Below, in pieces: positions 1 to 9,813 of a stretch of DNA of 64,000 nucleotides. The stretch is from assembly GCA_001596155.1 (NCBI GenBank), contig CP014771.1, positions 4,340,001-4,404,000 of the forward strand. The letters are read 5' to 3'. The number at the start of each line of letters is the position of its first letter. The stretch's first letter is position 1. Below the pieces are notes generated by a model. That model did no database searches. It saw nothing but the letters and a program-made list of their open reading frames with translations, and had not been told where the DNA came from. Both the position numbers and the translations under genes were made by a program. The DNA comes from Hymenobacter psoromatis (GTDB taxonomy: Bacteria > Bacteroidota > Bacteroidia > Cytophagales > Hymenobacteraceae).

Positions 1-43
1 GCCCCGACTTGCGCGGCCCGCCCCTCTCGGCCGCGCCGACGGC

Positions 44-1075
44 TCAGGGAAGCTCCTTTGCCACGTCCCCGGCACTCAGCACGCGCGGGTCAGCATACGT
101 GCGCTTGATTTCGGCCTCGCTGTTGTTCTTGAACAACATTTCGCCCCACGACATAAACCAGACGTAGGGCTGCTGCGCCAGCTGGGTGGGGGTAGGGAGC
201 ACGCTGTGTTCGGACAAGCCCAGCGGCTTGCCGGCGGCCAGCCGCTGCATGGCCGCGTACCAGCGCTGCGGATACACTGCGGCGGCGCTGTCTTTGCGCG
301 GGTAGATGTCCGTGCCCAGCAAATCCACTTTGTCGCGGCCGGGGAAGAACGTTTCGACGCCCGGTGTGGGTTTGTCGGGCGTCCAGGCCCAGAGAATGTT
401 GTTTAGGTGGTGATGCTCAGTGTAATACGTGTAGAGCTGATTCCAGAGCGCGGCCGCGCCGCGCGGCCCTGGCCGGCCGCCCCACCAGAACCAGCCGCCG
501 TTCATCTCGTGGTAGGGCCGGAAAATGATGGGAATCTTAGCCGCTTGCAACTGCTGCAAGTAGCCGGCCAGCCGGTCCATCTGGGCCGCCCACTTCTGGT
601 AGAGCGGCGTGCCCGGCGTGAGCAGCTCCCGCCACTGCGCATCGGTGAGCTGGCTGATAATGCCGCCCTGGAAGGGGGTAGGCTCGCCCAGCGCCGGGTT
701 GGCCTGGTGGTAGCTGAGCACGATAATGGCCCCGCGCTGGTGCTGCTTCGCTATTTCGGCCACCAGCAGCGGCCGGTACTTGATGTTGTCGATGTCGTGG
801 GTCGAGTCGGCAAAGCCAAAGTCGCCGCCCCAAATGGCCGGGTACTCGCCCGTGAGGCGATGTACCTCATCCGTATTTACCGACATGCGCCCCAGCACGT
901 TGTGCATTCCCGACAAGGTATGCTTGCCGCGCAGGCGGTATAGGTACGTCAGCAGCCGGCGCGCCTCGGGCGTGGCGTGCGGGTTGATGGGGCGCGGCTT
1001 GGGCGGGCCGGCAACGAGCGTGAGCGGCCCGCTCAGGCCCAGCAGGCACAGGAAAAGAAGGCGGAGATGACGCAT
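44..1075 (-). CDS. Glycoside hydrolase family 26 beta-mannanase
   Basis: Predicted secreted endo-beta-1,4-mannanase of family GH26 (343 aa), hydrolysing internal mannan linkages by the retaining mechanism. Residues 1-22 (MRHLRLLFLCLLGLSGPLTL then VA) form a signal peptide. The acid/base Glu is E190 in RPYHEMNGGWFWW and the nucleophile is E289 in LGLSEHS; both are the diagnostic GH26 positions. The frame stays open upstream to 1297, but that extension is low-complexity and lacks a signal, so ATG at 1075 is chosen. Divergently oriented from the cation transporter. No SusC/SusD pair or other carbohydrate gene is adjacent, so it is an isolated enzyme rather than part of a polysaccharide utilisation locus visible here. 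The substrate within the beta-mannan class is inferred from family only. Confidence 0.93.
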   Translation of the reverse strand: MRHLRLLFLCLLGLSGPLTLVAGPPKPRPINPHATPEARRLLTYLYRLRGKHTLSGMHNVLGRMSVNTDEVHRLTGEYPAIWGGDFGFADSTHDIDNIKYRPLLVAEIAKQHQRGAIIVLSYHQANPALGEPTPFQGGIISQLTDAQWRELLTPGTPLYQKWAAQMDRLAGYLQQLQAAKIPIIFRPYHEMNGGWFWWGGRPGPRGAAALWNQLYTYYTEHHHLNNILWAWTPDKPTPGVETFFPGRDKVDLLGTDIYPRKDSAAAVYPQRWYAAMQRLAAGKPLGLSEHSVLPTPTQLAQQPYVWFMSWGEMLFKNNSEAEIKRTYADPRVLSAGDVAKELP

Positions 1076-1168
1076 GGGGCAGGGGCAACGATTCTGCGCA
1101 ATATTAACCTGCCGGGGTGGCCAAAACGTAATAGAATACCAGCGTTCTTTTCCAATCCCTACCCCTCC

Positions 1169-2089
1169 GTGCCCGACCAACCCGAATCCAAAACCGCCAT
1201 TATCGCCGCGCTGGCGGCCAACCTGGGCATTGCCGTTATCAAGTTTGTGGCGGCGTGGTTCACGGGCTCGTCGGCGATGCTCTCGGAGGGCATTCACTCG
1301 CTCGTGGACACGGCCAACGAGTGGCTGCTGCTGCTGGGGCTGCGCGCCAGCCGGCGGCCGGCCAGCGTGCGGCGGCCGTTTGGCTACGGGCGCGAGCTGT
1401 ATTTCTGGGCCTTCATGGTGGCGGTGTTCATCTTCACCATCGGCGGCGGGCTATCGCTCTACGAGGGCTACGAGCACCTGCGCCACCCCGCGCCGCTGGG
1501 CAGCCCCACCTGGAACTACGTGGTGCTGGCCGCGGCCTTTTGCCTGGATGGCAGCTCGTTTCTGGTGGCGCGGCGCGCCTTCAACGCGCAGCGGGGCCAG
1601 CAGCCGTTCTGGGCCGCTTTCCGTGCCAGCAAGGACCCGTCGATTTTCGTCGTGCTCTTCGAGGATGCGTCCGACCTGCTAGGCCTGCTCATCGCCTTTT
1701 TGGGCGTTTTCCTGAGTCATTGGCTGAATATGCCCGTGCTGGATGGGGTAGCGTCGCTGCTCATTGGGGTGCTGCTGCTGGTAGTGGCCGTGCTGCTGCT
1801 GCGCGAAACCAAGAGCCTGCTGCTGGGCGAGCCCGCCGAAGATGCCCTGCTCCGGCACGTGACGGACCTGGCCTGCGCCGAAAAAATGATTGTGCGCACC
1901 GCGCCGCCGCTCTCGTCCTACCTCAGCCCGCACGAGATACTGGTGGTGCTGCCCGTCGAGTTCGTGCCCGACCTGCCCGCCGCCCAGCTCACTGAAGTAG
2001 TGGCGCAGCTCTGCGACGCCATCAAGGCCGCCTACCCCGACGTGCAGCACGTGTTTATTCAGCCCGCGGCACTGGGCGGGGCCGCATAG
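1169..2089 (+). CDS. Cation diffusion facilitator (CDF) transporter
   Basis: Inner-membrane divalent metal/proton antiporter of the CDF family (306 aa), expected to export Zn or a related metal. The sequence shows the hallmark second-helix motif AMLSEGIHSLVDTANEW with metal-binding His and Asp, a long hydrophobic helix FMVAVFIFTIGGGLSLYEGY, a second Asp-containing helix LFEDASDLLGLLIAF, and a C-terminal cytoplasmic domain from about residue 215. The open frame extends to 977 but overlaps the divergent mannanase coding region. The GTG at 1169, giving VPDQPESKTAI, is the best start. Metal specificity cannot be read from the sequence. Confidence 0.9.
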   Translation: MPDQPESKTAIIAALAANLGIAVIKFVAAWFTGSSAMLSEGIHSLVDTANEWLLLLGLRASRRPASVRRPFGYGRELYFWAFMVAVFIFTIGGGLSLYEGYEHLRHPAPLGSPTWNYVVLAAAFCLDGSSFLVARRAFNAQRGQQPFWAAFRASKDPSIFVVLFEDASDLLGLLIAFLGVFLSHWLNMPVLDGVASLLIGVLLLVVAVLLLRETKSLLLGEPAEDALLRHVTDLACAEKMIVRTAPPLSSYLSPHEILVVLPVEFVPDLPAAQLTEVVAQLCDAIKAAYPDVQHVFIQPAALGGAA

Positions 2090-2360
2090 GCGCTTCGCGG
2101 AAATGGAGGGGGGTAGGGGGCTGAGCTTAGCGGTGGCGCGGAGATTTCGGCCAATGGCCGGTTCGCTCGAAGCGCGGCCAATAAATTAGTGGCTGTGAAA
2201 AGGAGCGCAAACGATTGCGAACACTCCCGGTTAGGGCCGGGCAGAAAGCTGTGCTTACTATTGTCCCCGGCAATGCCCGCCCCAGCTCGGGGCGGGCGTG
2301 CCGGCCTGGCCGCGCTCTTTGCGGCCAGGTAGCAAAACCTTCCAAAAGCCCACCGCAGAC

Positions 2361-3593
2361 ATGACCAAAATCAACGTAGCGAACCCCGTAGTAGAGCTCG
2401 ACGGCGACGAGATGACGCGCATCATCTGGAAATTTATCAAAGACAAGCTCATTCTGCCTTATCTGGAACTCGACATCAAGTACTATGACCTGGGTATCGA
2501 GCACCGCGACGAAACCAACGACCAGGTAACCATCGACTCGGCCAACGCCATCAAGCAATACGGCGTGGGCATCAAGTGCGCCACCATCACCCCCGACGAG
2601 GAGCGCGTGAAGGAGTTCGGTCTCAAGCAGATGTGGAAGTCGCCCAACGGCACCATCCGCAATATTCTGGATGGCACCGTGTTCCGCGAGCCGATTGTGA
2701 TGCGCAACGTGCCGCGCCTGGTGCCCAACTGGACGGCCCCGATTTGTATTGGCCGCCACGCCTTCGGCGACCAGTACCGCGCCACCGACTTCCTGACCAA
2801 GGGCAAGGGTAAGCTCACCATCACTTTCCAGCCCGAAGACGGCGGCGAAACCCAGTCGTTTGAGGTATTCAACTTCAAAAGTGACGGCGTGGCGCTGGCC
2901 ATGTACAACACCGACGAGTCGATTCGCGGCTTCGCGCACGCCTGCTTCAACCAGGCCCTGATGAAAGGCTGGCCGCTGTACCTGAGCACTAAGAACACGA
3001 TTCTCAAGAAGTACGATGGCCGCTTCAAGGATATTTTCCAGGAGATTTACGAGCAGGACTACACGGAGAAATTCAAGGCCGCTGGCATCACCTACGAGCA
3101 CCGCCTCATCGACGACATGGTGGCCTCGGCCCTGAAGTGGCACGGCAACTTCGTGTGGGCCTGCAAAAACTACGACGGCGACGTGCAGAGCGACACCGTG
3201 GCCCAGGGCTTCGGCTCGCTCGGCCTGATGACCTCCGTGCTGGTGACGCCCGACGGCGGCACGATGGAGGCCGAAGCCGCCCACGGCACCGTGACGCGCC
3301 ACTACCGCGACCACCAGAACGGCAAGCCCACTAGCACCAACCCCATCGCCAGCATCTTCGCCTGGACGCGCGGCCTCGAATTTCGGGGCATTCTGGATAA
3401 GAACCAGGAACTCATCGACTTCTGCAAAGCCCTCGAAGCCGTGTGCATCGAAACCGTGGAAAGCGGCAAAATGACCAAGGACCTCGCCGTGTGCATTCAC
3501 GGCAACAAGGTGCAGCACGGCCGCGACTACCTCTATACGGAGGAATTTTTGGAGGCGCTGGATGAGAATTTGAAGAAAAAGCTGAGTAAGTAA
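2361..3593 (+). CDS. icd: NADP-dependent isocitrate dehydrogenase
   Basis: Oxidative decarboxylation of isocitrate to 2-oxoglutarate with NADP, a TCA-cycle enzyme in the cytoplasm. The 410-aa protein is of the homodimeric eukaryote-like type (type II): it begins [18 protein letters not shown], carries the substrate-binding [16 protein letters not shown] region, and has the catalytic Tyr/Lys area and [16 protein letters not shown]. Length is normal. ATG at 2361 is chosen because homology-like sequence starts there; an in-frame upstream extension to 2298 looks non-coding. A 271-bp leader separates it from the transporter and a hairpin terminator follows, so it is probably transcribed alone. Confidence 0.97.
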   Translation: MTKINVANPVVELDGDEMTRIIWKFIKDKLILPYLELDIKYYDLGIEHRDETNDQVTIDSANAIKQYGVGIKCATITPDEERVKEFGLKQMWKSPNGTIRNILDGTVFREPIVMRNVPRLVPNWTAPICIGRHAFGDQYRATDFLTKGKGKLTITFQPEDGGETQSFEVFNFKSDGVALAMYNTDESIRGFAHACFNQALMKGWPLYLSTKNTILKKYDGRFKDIFQEIYEQDYTEKFKAAGITYEHRLIDDMVASALKWHGNFVWACKNYDGDVQSDTVAQGFGSLGLMTSVLVTPDGGTMEAEAAHGTVTRHYRDHQNGKPTSTNPIASIFAWTRGLEFRGILDKNQELIDFCKALEAVCIETVESGKMTKDLAVCIHGNKVQHGRDYLYTEEFLEALDENLKKKLSK

Positions 3594-3614
3594 GCCCGTT
3601 AGCTTCGCACTACT

Positions 3615-3649
3615 AAAAGCCTTCGTTGCCCTGCGCAACGGAGGCTTTT
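3615..3649 (+). terminator. Rho-independent terminator after icd
   Basis: A 14-bp hairpin (AAAAGCCTTCGTTG, 7-nt loop, CAACGGAGGCTTTT, one G-U pair) lies 22 bases after the icd stop codon and ends in a T run. Confidence 0.8.
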
Positions 3650-3740
3650 CAGTTTTATGTCAGGTAAGATGAGTAATGATGGGGTAAACAATGGCTGAAT
3701 AAGTACTACCCCAACGATAACTAAAAAATCCCGAAAGGCT

Positions 3741-3748
3741 TAATTTTG
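3741..3748 (+). promoter_or_regulatory. Putative Bacteroidota -7 box for the recombinase
   Basis: TAATTTTG matches the Bacteroidota -7 consensus TAnnTTTG and ends 15 bases before the ATG at 3764. No clear TTG -33 element at the expected spacing, so support is moderate. Confidence 0.45.
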
Positions 3749-3763
3749 GCGTATTTCCGCCGC

Positions 3764-4378
3764 ATGATTTTCGCCTACATCCGAGTAAGTACCGACAAGC
3801 AGACCAACGAAAACCAACGTTTCGAGCTAAATCGCTTCGCCGCACAGCGCCAGATTGATGCCTGGACCGAGGAAACCATCAGCGCCCTTAAGAAGCTGGA
3901 ACACCGCAAGCTAAGCGGCCTGCTGGCCCAGATGCGACGCGGCGACGTGCTGCTGGTTACCGAGCTCTCCCGCGTGGGCCGCAACCTGATGCAGATAATG
4001 AGCATCCTCAACCAGTGCATGGAGCGCGACATCCAGGTGTTCACTACCAAGGAAGGCTACGAGTTGGGCAACAACATCAATGCTAAAATCCTGGCCTTCG
4101 CCTTCGGCCTCTCCGCCGAGATTGAGCGCAACCTCATTTCGCAACGCACCAAAGAAGCCCTGGCCCGCAAAAAAGCCGAGGGTGTAATCCTTGGCCGCCC
4201 CAAAGGCAGCAAGTCGAAGCGCAAGAAGCTCACCGGCAAGGACGAGGAAATTCAGCGGCTGCTGGATAAGAAAATTTCCGTCAGCGGCATCGGCCGGCTG
4301 CTGGGAGTGCATCGGCTCACGGTGGCAGCGCACATCGAAAATCATCTGGCCGCACCTGCTGCCAAAGCAGTTGGCTAA
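3764..4378 (+). CDS. Serine site-specific recombinase (resolvase/invertase)
   Basis: Small serine recombinase (204 aa) that cuts and rejoins DNA through a 5'-phosphoserine link. The N-terminal catalytic domain carries the nucleophile Ser9 in AYIRVSTDKQT and the arginine-rich LSRVGRNLMQ motif. Then comes the long E-helix (about residues 95-135) and a C-terminal helix-turn-helix (SVSGIGRLLGVHRLTVAAH, about 170-190). It is of resolvase/invertase size, not a large integrase. ATG at 3764 is favoured over the TTG at 3746. A degenerate copy of its last third lies at 5700-5863, beyond the two genes that follow. It may mobilise or invert this cassette, or be a resident resolvase; which one cannot be decided here. 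Confidence 0.93.
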   Translation: MIFAYIRVSTDKQTNENQRFELNRFAAQRQIDAWTEETISALKKLEHRKLSGLLAQMRRGDVLLVTELSRVGRNLMQIMSILNQCMERDIQVFTTKEGYELGNNINAKILAFAFGLSAEIERNLISQRTKEALARKKAEGVILGRPKGSKSKRKKLTGKDEEIQRLLDKKISVSGIGRLLGVHRLTVAAHIENHLAAPAAKAVG

Positions 4379-4383
4379 CTTTG
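4376..4383 (+). promoter_or_regulatory. Putative -7 box overlapping the recombinase stop codon
   Basis: TAACTTTG fits TAnnTTTG; its first three bases are the recombinase stop codon. If used, the following ATPase gene has its own promoter and its true start lies downstream of the TTG at 4381. Confidence 0.3.
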
Positions 4384-5322
4384 TTGGAATCATCCGCTTT
4401 TAGTTATACCCCCTTGCCCCGGCCCTACCTCCTTCAACTGGCTTCGGCCGATACCCCGCAGTACCTGGAATTCGTGCCCGCGCTCACAGAGGCGTACAAC
4501 GCGCTTTGGGCGGCTGAGCTGCCAACTTCGCTGTTGGTAGATGTCGCCCACTGCGCTTTTCTGGCCCCCGGCCACTTGGTAGCTTTGGCTTGTCTGGTTG
4601 ATTTTTACCAACTGCGGGGCATTGAAGTAAGCATGAGTTTGAGCGAAAACGAAGCCCATGACTACTTAGCGCGCATCCGTTTTTTCGACTATTGGCAGTC
4701 CGGTTTTGACCGGCGGCGCTATACCCCTAATCAGCTCGATACCAATTTGTGTCTGTGGCAGGTAGATGGCCAAATGATTGATGCCTACGCCCACCAAGCT
4801 AAAGCCTATTTCGCGCAAAATTTTCTGCCCGACAAAAATCTGGACGTACTTCATACTAGCTTGGCCGAGTTGTTCAACAACATCTGCGACCATGCCCAGT
4901 CGCCGGTGCAAGGGTATTGCTTCACGCAGTATTACCCAAAGCGCCAGCAACTGGTGACGGCCGTTTGCGACTTTGGCATGGGCATTCCTGCCTCCATCAA
5001 CCGGCTTTGGCAGGCAAAAGGGCGGCGCGGCCTACCCGATGCCGATGCCCTGCGAGCGGCGCTCCGCCGAAGGGTTACCACCCAGTCTACACCTCGCAAC
5101 CGGGGTTTCGGGCTTGACAGCCTAGCGACCAGCACTCGCTCTATGCAAGGTGAACTGACTTTTGTTTCTAACTTTGCCCTGCTGGAACAGTTGGCTACTG
5201 GCGAGATAGTTACCAAAAATCCTTCTTGCTTCTTTCCTGGCACGCTCATCGTAGTTACTCTAAATACCGCTACCCTCCCCGCCGTAGAGGAGGAATCAGA
5301 GGTCGATGAATTCAGTTTTTAA
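4381..5322 (+). CDS. STAS-like / GHKL ATPase-domain protein
   Basis: A 313-aa cytoplasmic protein with two parts. Residues about 45-105 look like a STAS-type fold (LLVDVAHCAFLAPGHLVALA). Residues about 150-290 look like a GHKL (histidine-kinase-type) ATPase: N-box LAELFNNICDHA, G1 box CDFGMGIP, G2 box NRGFGLDSL. There is no phospho-acceptor His domain and no membrane segment, so it resembles an anti-sigma/partner-switch ATPase rather than a sensor kinase. The open frame starts with TTG 2 bases after the recombinase stop. The start is uncertain (TTG 4381 or TTG 4414), as no ATG occurs near. The STAS-like gene starts 11 bases after its stop, so the pair is almost certainly co-transcribed. Its biological role is not known to me; regulation of a mobile or conflict cassette is an inference. 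Confidence 0.75.
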   Translation: MLESSAFSYTPLPRPYLLQLASADTPQYLEFVPALTEAYNALWAAELPTSLLVDVAHCAFLAPGHLVALACLVDFYQLRGIEVSMSLSENEAHDYLARIRFFDYWQSGFDRRRYTPNQLDTNLCLWQVDGQMIDAYAHQAKAYFAQNFLPDKNLDVLHTSLAELFNNICDHAQSPVQGYCFTQYYPKRQQLVTAVCDFGMGIPASINRLWQAKGRRGLPDADALRAALRRRVTTQSTPRNRGFGLDSLATSTRSMQGELTFVSNFALLEQLATGEIVTKNPSCFFPGTLIVVTLNTATLPAVEEESEVDEFSF

Positions 5323-5333
5323 CTTCCTCCGCT

Positions 5334-5642
5334 ATGCTCACTTCCTCACCTCCCACGCTAGTTCTTACTGCCCTCACGGCCGGGACCTCTACCAACGCCG
5401 AAGGCAGTAAGCTCTTCGCCGCGCTGGCTCCCTACGTGGCACAGGCAGCAGTAGTGCGGCTTTCGCTGCTGGATGCTTCGCCTATGTCCACTTCATTTCT
5501 CAATTCTTCCTTTGGCGAGCTAATTGACGATTTTGGGCTAGCTGCAGTGCGCAGCTCGGTGAAGCTGGTGGATTACCTGCCTTCTCACGCGGCGCGCATC
5601 AAGCAGTATATTGATGACTTTAAGCCAGTCGCGCTCTGCTAG
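5334..5642 (+). CDS. STAS-like domain protein (DUF4325-type)
   Basis: A 102-aa single-domain protein. The central SFLNSSFGELIDDFGL block with preceding beta-strand VVRLSLLDASPMS is what DUF4325 (STAS-like) proteins look like. Such small proteins are commonly found next to GHKL ATPase proteins, and here it follows one by 11 bases. The likely model is a partner-switching pair in which the ATPase binds or phosphorylates this domain, but no conserved phospho-Ser can be asserted from one sequence. A short hairpin with T7 follows the stop codon. Confidence 0.7.
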   Translation: MLTSSPPTLVLTALTAGTSTNAEGSKLFAALAPYVAQAAVVRLSLLDASPMSTSFLNSSFGELIDDFGLAAVRSSVKLVDYLPSHAARIKQYIDDFKPVALC

Positions 5643-5665
5643 CGCGCAGCTGGTTACAAAGTGAG

Positions 5666-5689
5666 AACTGGTCTAAGGCCGGTTTTTTT
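5666..5689 (+). terminator. Probable terminator after the STAS-like gene
   Basis: Short hairpin AACTGG / CCGGTT (one G-U pair, 9-nt loop) followed by seven T residues, 23 bases after the stop codon. Confidence 0.5.
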
Positions 5690-5699
5690 GTTCGCATTC

Positions 5700-5863
5700 A
5701 AGCGTAATCCTGGGCCATTCTAAAGGCAGCAAGTTAAAGCACCAGAAGCTCACCAGTAAGGACGAGGAAATTCAGTAGCTGCTGGCTGATAAAATCTCCG
5801 TCAGTGACATTAGCCGGCTGCTGGGGGTAGCGGCTCACAGTAGCAGCGCATATCAAGTAACAT
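5700..5863 (+). pseudogene. Decayed copy of the recombinase C-terminus
   Basis: This stretch aligns by eye with 4184-4350 of the intact recombinase gene: shared runs include AAAGGCAGCAAGT, AAGCTCACC and AAGGACGAGGAAATTCAG. The copy has a TAG in place of a CGG codon (after GAAATTCAG), an in-frame codon replacement and a small deletion before the HTH end, so it cannot make a functional C-terminal domain. It has no upstream catalytic portion. The two copies bracket the ATPase/STAS pair, implying either insertion of that pair into an ancestral tandem recombinase array or an old duplication. Confidence 0.85.
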
Positions 5864-5877
5864 AACACCTACCAACA

Positions 5878-5914
5878 ACAAGGGGCACAGCAGTTTTCTG
5901 CCGCGCCCCCTTGT
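5878..5914 (-). terminator. Possible terminator downstream of sdhB
   Basis: Imperfect inverted repeat ACAAGGGG...CCCCTTGT between the recombinase remnant and the sdhB stop codon. It could end the leftward sdh transcript, but a strong T tract is absent. Confidence 0.4.
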
Positions 5915-5935
5915 CAATATGTTACTATAAAGATA

Positions 5936-6721
5936 CTACGCTAAGTTATTCGAGGCAGCCTTGGCTGTCAGGAACTCGCGATTCAAGATAGCGATATTTT
6001 CGAGCGAGATGCCTACCGGGCACTCGGCCGCGCACGAGCCGATGTTGGTGCAGGCGCCGAAGCCTTCAATGTCCATCTGGGCCACCATATTTTCGACGCG
6101 GGTTTCGCGCTCCACCTGGCCCTGGGGCAGCAGCGCAAGCTGCGACACCTTGGCCGATACGAATAGCATGGCCGACGCATTTTTGCAAGCTGCCACGCAC
6201 GCGCCGCAGCCGATGCAGGTAGCGGCTTCGAAAGCACGGTCCGAAATCTCTTTCGGAATCGGAATCTCGTTGCCGTCGGGCGTGCCGCCGGTGTTCACGC
6301 TCACGTAGCCACCGGCTTGAATGATGCGGTCGAAGGCCGAGCGGTCCACGCTCAGGTCTTTGTTTACCGGGAACGCGTTGGCGCGCCAGGGCTCGACGGT
6401 GATGGTGTCGCCATCCGAGAACTTGCGCATGTGCAGCTGGCAGGTGGTCGTGCCCTTCTCAGGGCCATGCGAGCGGCCATTGATGAACAGGTCGCACGAG
6501 CCGCAAATGCCCTCGCGGCAGTCGTGGTCGAAGGCCACCGGGTCCTGGCCTTTGTGCAACAGGTCCTCGTTGAGCACGTCGAGCATTTCCAGAAACGACA
6601 TATCGGGCGATATGTCGTTCACCTTGTAGTCCACAATCCGGCCCTCGGTCTGGCGGTTGGGCTGCCGCCACACGCGCAGCGTCAGGTTCATGGGTTTAGC
6701 GTTGGGGTTACTTCCAGCCAT
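5936..6721 (-). CDS. sdhB: Succinate dehydrogenase/fumarate reductase iron-sulfur subunit
   Basis: Electron-transfer subunit of respiratory complex II (261 aa), passing electrons between the flavoprotein and the membrane cytochrome/menaquinone. The [2Fe-2S] ligands are C68, C73, C76 and C94 (CREGICGSC). The [4Fe-4S]/[3Fe-4S] region has C169, C172, C175, C179 ([11 protein letters not shown]) and C224, C230, C234. The protein belongs to the B-type complex typical of Bacteroidota. It is the last gene of sdhC-sdhA-sdhB on this strand, separated from sdhA by 112 bases that hold a palindromic repeat. ATG at 6721. Confidence 0.96.
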   Translation of the reverse strand: MAGSNPNAKPMNLTLRVWRQPNRQTEGRIVDYKVNDISPDMSFLEMLDVLNEDLLHKGQDPVAFDHDCREGICGSCDLFINGRSHGPEKGTTTCQLHMRKFSDGDTITVEPWRANAFPVNKDLSVDRSAFDRIIQAGGYVSVNTGGTPDGNEIPIPKEISDRAFEAATCIGCGACVAACKNASAMLFVSAKVSQLALLPQGQVERETRVENMVAQMDIEGFGACTNIGSCAAECPVGISLENIAILNREFLTAKAASNNLA

Positions 6722-6732
6722 TGTAGTAAAAC

Positions 6733-6826
6733 GTCATGCTGAGCTTGCCGAAGCATCTCGCTCGCGTCGTTGTGATGGTAATTAATTACTTCTGCACGCC
6801 AGATGCTTCGCTGTGCTCAGCATGAC
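6733..6826. repeat. Family A palindromic repeat (copy 1), inside the sdh operon
   Basis: Inverted arms GTCATGCTGAGC...AGCATCT and AGATGCTTCG...GCTCAGCATGAC flank a variable centre. The element fills the gap between sdhA and sdhB. It forms a long hairpin in the transcript and could attenuate or stabilise it. Confidence 0.85.
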
Positions 6827-6833
6827 AACCGGA

Positions 6834-8768
<1,935 letters not shown>

Positions 8769-8792
8769 AGTGGATAGGCTAAGAAACTAATG

Positions 8793-9530
8793 TTAGTTGA
8801 ACGCCAGCACCAACTGGTGCAGCACGGCCGGCGCGCTGCTCACCAGCGCTCCTTTCTCGTTGGTAAACAAGAGGAAGTAGAGCGGCATCGAAGCAAAACC
8901 AGCTGATACAATGACAGCGAACGCGTAGCCAAAGTTTTTAATCAGCGGCATGTATTTGCGGTGGTTGAGGCCCAACGTCTGGAAGCCCGAGCGGAAGCCG
9001 TGCCACAGGTGGTAGCCCAGGCTGGCCTGCGCCGCCACGTACAGCGCCACGTACCACCACTGATGAAACGACGACACCACCAGGCGGTACAGGTCGTCGT
9101 TGTGGTTGATGTCCGGGTCGATGGTGCCGAAGCGGGCGCGCCAGAAGAAATTGTACAGATGAACAATCAGAAACACCAGAATAATAGAGCCCAGAATACC
9201 CATGTTGCGCGAGGTCCACTCCGAGTTTTGCTTGGCCTCCCACTGCACGTAGCCGTGCGAGCGGGCGCTTTTGTTGCGGCGCGTCAGCATCAGGGCTTCG
9301 TAGATGTGGAAGCCGAAGCCCAGCACCAGGCCCCATTCGATGGTGCGAATGACCGGGTTGGTGCCCATGAAATGAGAGTAGGTGTTAAAGGCTACCCCGT
9401 CGTCGTGCTTGAAAAGCTGGAGGTTGCCCACGAGGTGCACGACCAGGAAAGTGCAGAGAAAGAGCCCCGTCAGGGACATAATAATCTTGCGCCCAATGCT
9501 GCTGGTGAAGGTTTTTGTAAACCAATTCAT
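8793..9530 (-). CDS. sdhC: Succinate dehydrogenase cytochrome b subunit
   Basis: Membrane anchor of complex II (245 aa), expected to bind haem and menaquinone. Five hydrophobic helices can be seen, beginning with IIMSLTGLFLCTFLVVHLVG, with conserved His residues in helices (VVHLVGNL, FHIYEAL, IVHLYNF, GYHLWHG) that fit a dihaem B-type cytochrome. The frame remains open to 9614, but ATG 9530 (MNWFTKTFTSSIGRK) is the natural start and lies downstream of a good promoter. It is the first gene of sdhCAB. Confidence 0.94.
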   Translation of the reverse strand: MNWFTKTFTSSIGRKIIMSLTGLFLCTFLVVHLVGNLQLFKHDDGVAFNTYSHFMGTNPVIRTIEWGLVLGFGFHIYEALMLTRRNKSARSHGYVQWEAKQNSEWTSRNMGILGSIILVFLIVHLYNFFWRARFGTIDPDINHNDDLYRLVVSSFHQWWYVALYVAAQASLGYHLWHGFRSGFQTLGLNHRKYMPLIKNFGYAFAVIVSAGFASMPLYFLLFTNEKGALVSSAPAVLHQLVLAFN

Positions 9531-9567
9531 AGAAATCGTAGCCAAAAAGAAGGTCTCTATTATTGCC

Positions 9568-9598
9568 CAAAGGTAGGGCCGGTGGTGCCTCAGCCCAA
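9568..9598 (-). promoter_or_regulatory. Bacteroidota-type promoter of sdhCAB
   Basis: Read on the minus strand: TTG, 20-bp spacer, TACCTTTG. This matches TTG-N19/20-TAnnTTTG. The -7 box ends 37 bases before the sdhC ATG. The rest of the gap to 9813 shows no gene. Confidence 0.7.
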
Positions 9599-9813
9599 GG
9601 CGGCCGGCGCACATAAGCCTTATTTAGAACCGTTAAACCCAGGTGACGACAAACGGCCAGTCGCCGTGAATCAATCCGACCCGAAAGCCGTTAACCAGAT
9701 TACTGCGTACTTTCCACAACCAAAAGCCCGAAAAAAAGGTTGGGCCGTGGCGTAAAAGGGGCAATAAAGGGTGTTTTTGCGGGTTGTAAGCTGTTACTCA
9801 ACATTGGTAGATT

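Noticed and set aside
2127..3638. 503-codon open frame antisense to icd
   Set aside because: Mirror frame of a high-GC gene; the icd protein on the other strand is unmistakable.
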